A DNA stretch of 64,000 nt, from contig JAFVTQ010000002.1 of the NCBI GenBank assembly GCA_017503135.1, forward strand, positions 107,502 to 171,501, written 5' to 3'. The notes beneath the pieces were generated by a model. It was not told the origin of the DNA, did not search any database, and was given only the letters and a program-made list of their open reading frames with translations. The DNA comes from Clostridia bacterium. GTDB taxonomy: Bacteria; Bacillota; Clostridia; Oscillospirales; Acutalibacteraceae. Below, in pieces: positions 59,882-64,000 of the stretch. Within the stretch, counting starts at the first letter, position 1, and each line of letters begins with the position of its first letter. The translations under genes and the position numbers were made by a program.

Positions 59882-61177
59882 ATGTTATCATTATGGTCTG
59901 CAACATCTGATATTCCGTCATTTGATGCTTTGCAAGGGGACACAAAAACCGATGTTTTAATAATCGGTGGTGGCCTTGCAGGTATTCTCTGTGCTTTTGA
60001 GTTGAAAAGTCGGGGAATTGACTGCCTTTTAGTTGAAGCTGATAAAATATGTAGTGGCATCACTAAAAACACTACTGCAAAAATTACATCTCAGCATGGG
60101 TTTATCTATGATAAAATCACGAAAAAATTTGGAGTTGAAAATGCGCAAAAATATCTTCAAGCCAATGAAAATGCCGTGAAGAAATACGCAAAACTTTGTA
60201 AAAATATTGATTGTGATTTCTATGAAAAAGACAATATCGTCTATTGTGTTGACAACTATAAAAAAGTTGAAAAAGAGTTAATCGCATTGCAAAATATCGG
60301 TTACAAAACGCAAATTGAATATAAATTACCCGTGCCAATAGGCATAGCAGGAGCAATCCGTTTTAAAAATCAGGCACAGTTTAACCCTCTTAAATTTGTT
60401 GCGCATATTGTTAAAGACTTAAATATTTATGAAAACACAAAGGTAATTGAAATCCGCAATAATGTTGCAATTACGAATAGGGGCAATATCAAAGCTGAAG
60501 CTTTTATCGTTGCGACACATTTTCCGTTTATGAATAAGCACGGTGCCTATTTTGTGAAAATGTATCAACACAGGTCCTATGTAATCGCAATCGACCGTAA
60601 CAATAACCTTGACGGAATGTATGTTGACGAGGCAAAAACGGGAATGTCGTTTCGCAATGCAGGTGACTTGCTTTTGATTGGTGGTGGTGACCACCGTACA
60701 GGCAAGCAGGGTGGTAGTTATAACGAGTTACGTCGGTTTGCTAAAACTTATTATCCTGAAAATCACGAGAAATATCATTGGGCAACTCAGGATTGTATGA
60801 CGCTTGACAGCATTGCTTATATCGGAGAATATTCAAAAAATACGCCTAATATTTATGTTGCAACAGGGTTTAATAAATGGGGAATGACCACATCAATGGT
60901 GGCGTCAGAAGTTTTGAGTGATATAATCATCGGCAAGAAAAATGATTATGCCGACCTTTTCTCGCCACAGAGAAGTATGTTGACACCACAGTTGCCACTC
61001 AATATCGGCGAGTCAGTTTTAGGGCTTGTTGCACCGTCGACCAAGCGATGTCCACATTTAGGATGTGCTCTCAAATGGAATTCAGCAGAGCGCACTTGGG
61101 ACTGCCCATGTCACGGCTCAAGATTCAGCGAAAAAGGAGAACTAATCGACAACCCTGCAACAGACGATTTGAAATAG
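59882..61177 (+). CDS. FAD-dependent oxidoreductase with C-terminal Rieske domain
   Basis: 431 residues. DAO-type FAD-binding fold with VLIIGGGLAGILCAFELKSRGIDCLLVEAD near residue 22, and a C-terminal Rieske [2Fe-2S] domain with the ligand pairs CPHLGC and CPCHGS. This fusion occurs in Firmicutes of unknown substrate; it probably passes electrons from a small molecule to or from FAD through the Rieske cluster. Stands alone between the recJ operon and the hexuronate genes. Confidence 0.87.
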   Translation: MLSLWSATSDIPSFDALQGDTKTDVLIIGGGLAGILCAFELKSRGIDCLLVEADKICSGITKNTTAKITSQHGFIYDKITKKFGVENAQKYLQANENAVKKYAKLCKNIDCDFYEKDNIVYCVDNYKKVEKELIALQNIGYKTQIEYKLPVPIGIAGAIRFKNQAQFNPLKFVAHIVKDLNIYENTKVIEIRNNVAITNRGNIKAEAFIVATHFPFMNKHGAYFVKMYQHRSYVIAIDRNNNLDGMYVDEAKTGMSFRNAGDLLLIGGGDHRTGKQGGSYNELRRFAKTYYPENHEKYHWATQDCMTLDSIAYIGEYSKNTPNIYVATGFNKWGMTTSMVASEVLSDIIIGKKNDYADLFSPQRSMLTPQLPLNIGESVLGLVAPSTKRCPHLGCALKWNSAERTWDCPCHGSRFSEKGELIDNPATDDLK

Positions 61178-61216
61178 TAGTTTTAAATTTAATTTTATGG
61201 GATAAATGATAAAAGT

Positions 61217-61252
61217 AAAAGAGAGTTAAGCTAAAACTTAACTCTCTTTTGT
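61217..61252. terminator. Bidirectional terminator
   Basis: Perfect 14-base stem 61217-61230 / 61237-61250 with a CTAAAA loop; A and T runs at the base serve the convergent Rieske and eda genes. Confidence 0.85.
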
Positions 61253-61277
61253 GCTGTATAAATTCAATTTTAAAAAA

Positions 61278-61934
61278 TTATTTGTTTGCGAGTTCTGCGC
61301 GAGCAAGTTTGATGTTTTCTACGAAGCGCTTACCTGTTTCTGTAATCTTCTTGTAGTCGCCTGTTTTAGCACCAGCAGTAAGTGATGAACCAGCACCAAC
61401 TGCTACAGCACCTGCTTTAATCCATTCACCAACATTGTCAGCGTCAACACCACCTGTCGGCATCATCTTAGCATAAGGAATTGGACCTTTGATGTCTTTG
61501 ATAATCTTTGGTCCGAAAAGGTCAGCAGGGAAAACCTTGAGAATATCTGCACCGTTTTCCATCGCAAGAAGTCCTTCACGAACTGTCATAATACCTGGCA
61601 TCATTGGAACTCTGTAGCGGTTACAAAGCTTAAGTGTTTCAAGGTCAAGAGCAGGGCTTACGATATATTCAGCACCTGAAAGCATAGCAATTCTTGCAGT
61701 TGCTGCATCAAGAACTGTACCTGCACCAAGGATGATTTCTTCTGGTGTATATCTCTTTGCAAGCTCTTCAATAACCTTGTCTGCGTGTGGAACTGTAAAT
61801 GTAAGCTCGATAGCAGCCACTCCACCTTCGATACAAGCATCAGTAATTCTGATTGCCTGGTCAACTGTTTCTGCACGAACAACTGCTACGATACCACAGT
61901 CCTGAATTCGGGTAATAATTTTTTCTTTATCCAT
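61278..61934 (-). CDS. eda: KDPG/KHG aldolase
   Basis: 218 residues. Class I aldolase that cleaves 2-keto-3-deoxy-6-phosphogluconate to pyruvate and glyceraldehyde 3-phosphate. The Schiff-base Lys is in ILKVFPADLFGP; ELTFTVPHAD, GAGTVLDAATA and PTGGVDADNVGEWIKAGAVAVGAGSSL are family segments. Last step of the hexuronate pathway encoded by this operon. Confidence 0.95.
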   Translation of the reverse strand: MDKEKIITRIQDCGIVAVVRAETVDQAIRITDACIEGGVAAIELTFTVPHADKVIEELAKRYTPEEIILGAGTVLDAATARIAMLSGAEYIVSPALDLETLKLCNRYRVPMMPGIMTVREGLLAMENGADILKVFPADLFGPKIIKDIKGPIPYAKMMPTGGVDADNVGEWIKAGAVAVGAGSSLTAGAKTGDYKKITETGKRFVENIKLARAELANK

Positions 61935-61968
61935 AATTACATCTCCAATAGGAAAATATTTTTGTTTT

Positions 61969-61995
61969 ACGGCGGGAGCAAGCCCCCGCCCTACA
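61969..61995 (-). repeat. Dispersed TGTAGGG repeat, copy 3
   Basis: On the minus strand TGTAGGGCGGGGGC, a TTGC-type loop and GCTCCCGCCGT; a near-perfect GC hairpin in the gap between kdgK and eda. Related to copies at 42972 and 48847. Confidence 0.55.
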
Positions 61996-62000
61996 CTGTT

Positions 62001-63098
62001 TTATCTTTGTACTCTTGCACCTGAGCCTTTGACAATGTTTTCAACTTCTTTAAGTGATGCCATTGATGTGTCGCCCGGTGTTGTCATTGCAAGCGCACCA
62101 TGTGCAACGCCGTAGTTAACTGCTGTCTGTGCATCCTCTGTTGTCATAAGACCATAGATAAGACCTGATGCGAATGAGTCGCCACCGCCAACACGGTCAA
62201 GGATTTCAAGACCCGGAAGTTCAAGTCCCTTATGAACTTTACCGTCTGCATAGCAGATTGCTGACCAGTCATTAACTGTTGCAGTTTTAACTGTACGAAG
62301 TGTTGTTGCAATAACCTTGAAGTTAGGATATACCTTAACAACTTCTTCAAGCATTTTGTAGTAGCCCTCAATGTTGAGTTCTTTAAGATTTTCGTCGTTA
62401 CCTTCAATTTCAAAGCCAAGACAAGCTGTGAAATCTTCTTCGTTGCCAATCATAACGTCAATATATTTTGCGATTTCTTTATTAACTTCTTGTGCCTTTG
62501 CTTTACCGCCGATATCATTCCAGAGAGATGGACGGTAATTAAGGTCATAAGATACGATTGTGCCGTATTTCTTTGCTGTTTTAACAGCTTCGATAGCTAC
62601 TTCTGCAGTTGACTCTGAAAGTGCTGCAAAAATGCCACCTGTATGAAGCCAACGAACACCAAGAGTACCGAAAATGTAATCCCAATCAATATCCCCTGCT
62701 TTAAGCTGAGAAATTGCAGTATTACCACGGTCAGAAACACCAACAGCACCACGGATACCATATCCGCGTTCTGTGAAATTAAGACCATTTCTTACTGTTC
62801 TGCCGATACCGTCATATTTAACCCATTTGATAAGTGATGTATCAACGCCACCCTGCATAATGAAGTCTTCTAAAAGACGACCAACCTCGTTATCTGCAAA
62901 AGCAGTTACGACTGCAGTTTTCATACCGAAGCAACGGCGAAGTCCACGAGCAACGTTATATTCACCGCCACCTTCCCAAGCACGGAATGAACGGGCAGTT
63001 TTAATTCTGCCTTCACCCGGGTCAAGACGAAGCATAATTTCGCCAAGTGAAATCATATCAAACATACAATCTTCTTTTTTTCTAAGGTTTAAGTTCAT
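62001..63098 (-). CDS. kdgK: 2-keto-3-deoxygluconate kinase
   Basis: 365 residues, PfkB/ribokinase family. Phosphorylates 2-keto-3-deoxygluconate to KDPG. Visible are GGGEYNVARGLRRC (substrate), GDIDWDYIFGTL and the C-terminal catalytic DRVGGGDSFASGLIYGL. ATG 63098 has GGAGG seven bases upstream. The same operon contains eda and the mannonate-type dehydrogenase, which fits this specificity rather than another PfkB sugar. Confidence 0.9.
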   Translation of the reverse strand: MNLNLRKKEDCMFDMISLGEIMLRLDPGEGRIKTARSFRAWEGGGEYNVARGLRRCFGMKTAVVTAFADNEVGRLLEDFIMQGGVDTSLIKWVKYDGIGRTVRNGLNFTERGYGIRGAVGVSDRGNTAISQLKAGDIDWDYIFGTLGVRWLHTGGIFAALSESTAEVAIEAVKTAKKYGTIVSYDLNYRPSLWNDIGGKAKAQEVNKEIAKYIDVMIGNEEDFTACLGFEIEGNDENLKELNIEGYYKMLEEVVKVYPNFKVIATTLRTVKTATVNDWSAICYADGKVHKGLELPGLEILDRVGGGDSFASGLIYGLMTTEDAQTAVNYGVAHGALAMTTPGDTSMASLKEVENIVKGSGARVQR

Positions 63099-63113
63099 AT
63101 TAATACCTCCAAA

Positions 63114-63962
63114 TTAAACGCCTGAATATGCAGAAAATCCGCCATCTACACAAATGCTGGTTCCAGTTATGAAACTTGAATATGCTTCGTCACAAAGGAA
63201 CAACAATGCGCCTGTTAATTCTTCTGATTCACCAAATCTCTTCATTGGTGTTGCGTTAAGGATTTTCTTTGTTCTGTCAGTTGGTGTACCATCTTCATTC
63301 CAGAGAAGTGTTTTGTTCTGGTTTGTTGAGAAGAAGCCCGGTGCAATAGCATTTACACGAATGCCAACATCTGCAAAGTGAACTGCCATAAATTCTGTGA
63401 AATTCTTAACTGCTGCTTTTGCTGCTGAATATGCAGGAATTTTTGTGAGAGGACGATATGCATTCATTGATGTAACATTAATGATACAAGTATTCTCTTT
63501 TTCTGCCATATCGCGAGCAAAAACCTGAGTTGGAATAAGAGTACCCAAGAAATTGAGATTAAATACGAATGAAATACCATTTGCATCAAGGTCAAAGAAT
63601 GTTTTGATGTCGTCATTTTTTTCTATAAGGTCAATCTTTTCAAGAGTTTCTTTTGTAGTTGTGCCCTTTGGATTGTTTCCGCCTGCACCATTGAGAAGAA
63701 TGTCGCAAGTACCAAGTTTTTCGTTAATAATTGCACGAGCATTTTCCATGCTTTCTTTTTCGAGTACATTACAACCAACTGCAATGGCAACGCCACCGTC
63801 AGCAACTATTTCGTCAGCAACCTTTTGTGCTGCTGCTTCGTTCAAGTCAAGAACTGCAACCTTAACGCCCTGTTTTGCAAGAGCTTTTGCGAAGTCACCA
63901 CAAAGGACACCGCCACCACCGGTTACTACTGCTACTCTACCTTTTAAATTCTCATGTAACAT
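63114..63962 (-). CDS. SDR oxidoreductase, probable D-mannonate (fructuronate) oxidoreductase
   Basis: 282 residues. Short-chain dehydrogenase with the cofactor motif TGGGGVLCGDFAKAL, the catalytic Ser in NVTSMNAY and Tyr/Lys in YSAAKAAVK. The TGGGGVLG-type start and operon with kdgK and eda match the SDR enzymes that reduce fructuronate to mannonate in Firmicutes. Specificity is inferred from context. Start overlaps the stop of the next upstream gene (TAATG). Confidence 0.83.
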   Translation of the reverse strand: MLHENLKGRVAVVTGGGGVLCGDFAKALAKQGVKVAVLDLNEAAAQKVADEIVADGGVAIAVGCNVLEKESMENARAIINEKLGTCDILLNGAGGNNPKGTTTKETLEKIDLIEKNDDIKTFFDLDANGISFVFNLNFLGTLIPTQVFARDMAEKENTCIINVTSMNAYRPLTKIPAYSAAKAAVKNFTEFMAVHFADVGIRVNAIAPGFFSTNQNKTLLWNEDGTPTDRTKKILNATPMKRFGESEELTGALLFLCDEAYSSFITGTSICVDGGFSAYSGV

Positions 63963-64000
63963 TATTTGTTCCCCTTTTCAACTGCTTCAAATAAGCCGTT
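63962..64000 (-). CDS. C-terminal end of an upstream gene (cut by the window edge), possibly mannonate dehydratase
   Basis: Last twelve codons NGLFEAVEKGNK and a TAA stop that overlaps the SDR start. It is in frame and coupled to the SDR gene, so it belongs to the same operon. Context (mannonate oxidoreductase, KDG kinase, KDPG aldolase) makes uxuA the natural candidate, but twelve residues cannot prove it. Confidence 0.4.
   Translation of the reverse strand, partial: NGLFEAVEKGNK

Noticed and set aside
59839-60072. Minus-strand 77-codon frame over the start of the Rieske gene
   Set aside because: Antisense to a well-supported flavoprotein N terminus, with no ribosome-binding site.
1-64000. 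CRISPR arrays, rRNA operons, intact transposase or integrase genes, prophage genes
   Set aside because: None of the characteristic repeats, conserved RNA segments or protein motifs were seen.

Overview
The window looks like a chromosomal segment of a low-GC, spore-forming, anaerobic Firmicute of the class Clostridia, probably a gut Oscillospirales/Ruminococcaceae-type bacterium. The basis is an AT-rich sequence with Gram-positive Shine-Dalgarno sites, a T-box leader, sporulation genes (sigG, ymxH-like, yabP, yabQ, spoVB-like), an oxygen-independent HemZ, a [4Fe-4S] fumarase subunit, a ferredoxin-type aldo/keto reductase and many carbohydrate-active enzymes. Species assignment is inference; no rRNA gene is present.

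Layout. 0-3.9 kb: pheS-pheT on the minus strand under a phenylalanine T-box. 3.9-5.35 kb: the only long gene-free stretch. It holds a promoter-to-terminator unit of about 0.5 kb with three tandem three-codon minigenes and two short leader-like ORFs, then a tRNA-Leu(CAG) gene whose 5' and 3' ends are each duplicated around a structured insert. 5.35-10.7 kb (-): a large MMPL/RND exporter, an iron alcohol dehydrogenase and a radical SAM protein. 10.8-17.9 kb (+): acyltransferase, sigG, a ymxH-like gene, zapA, a U32 peptidase, dut and an MFS transporter. 18-27.4 kb (-): metallophosphoesterase, LTA-synthase-like enzyme, DUF554, mfd, pth, glmU. 27.5-33.3 kb: a glycosyltransferase (+), then (-) a secreted or anchored GH30, hpf, fumarase alpha and the yabP-yabQ-divIC-yabR cell division and sporulation cluster.

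33.4-48.0 kb is a plus-strand accessory block (one minus-strand gene inside it): panE-like, AI-2E exporter, DUF1846, a second GH30, NifX-like, GH2, aldo/keto reductase, ECF S component, pseudouridine synthase and a tandem acyltransferase pair. It ends in a remnant resembling a plasmid/ICE replication initiator. The block sits between yabO and yabP, genes that are neighbours in Bacillus and in many Clostridia. 48.05-59.6 kb (-): a papain-like amidase, yabO, hup, mazG, spoVB, a nucleoside kinase, hemZ, an MBL hydrolase, dtd, relA/spoT and recJ in a near-continuous operon. 59.9-61.2 kb (+): a Rieske flavoprotein. 61.3-64 kb (-): eda, kdgK and a mannonate-type SDR, the lower hexuronate (Ashwell) pathway, continuing off the right edge.

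The points most worth a second look are the minigene RNA at 4.18-4.71 kb, the doubly flanked tRNA-Leu, a GlmU whose uridyltransferase signature is degenerate while its acetyltransferase half is intact, the about 14.6-kb block splitting yabO from yabP, the internal repeats of the MMPL exporter, and a dispersed TGTAGGG(G) hairpin repeat present in three copies.
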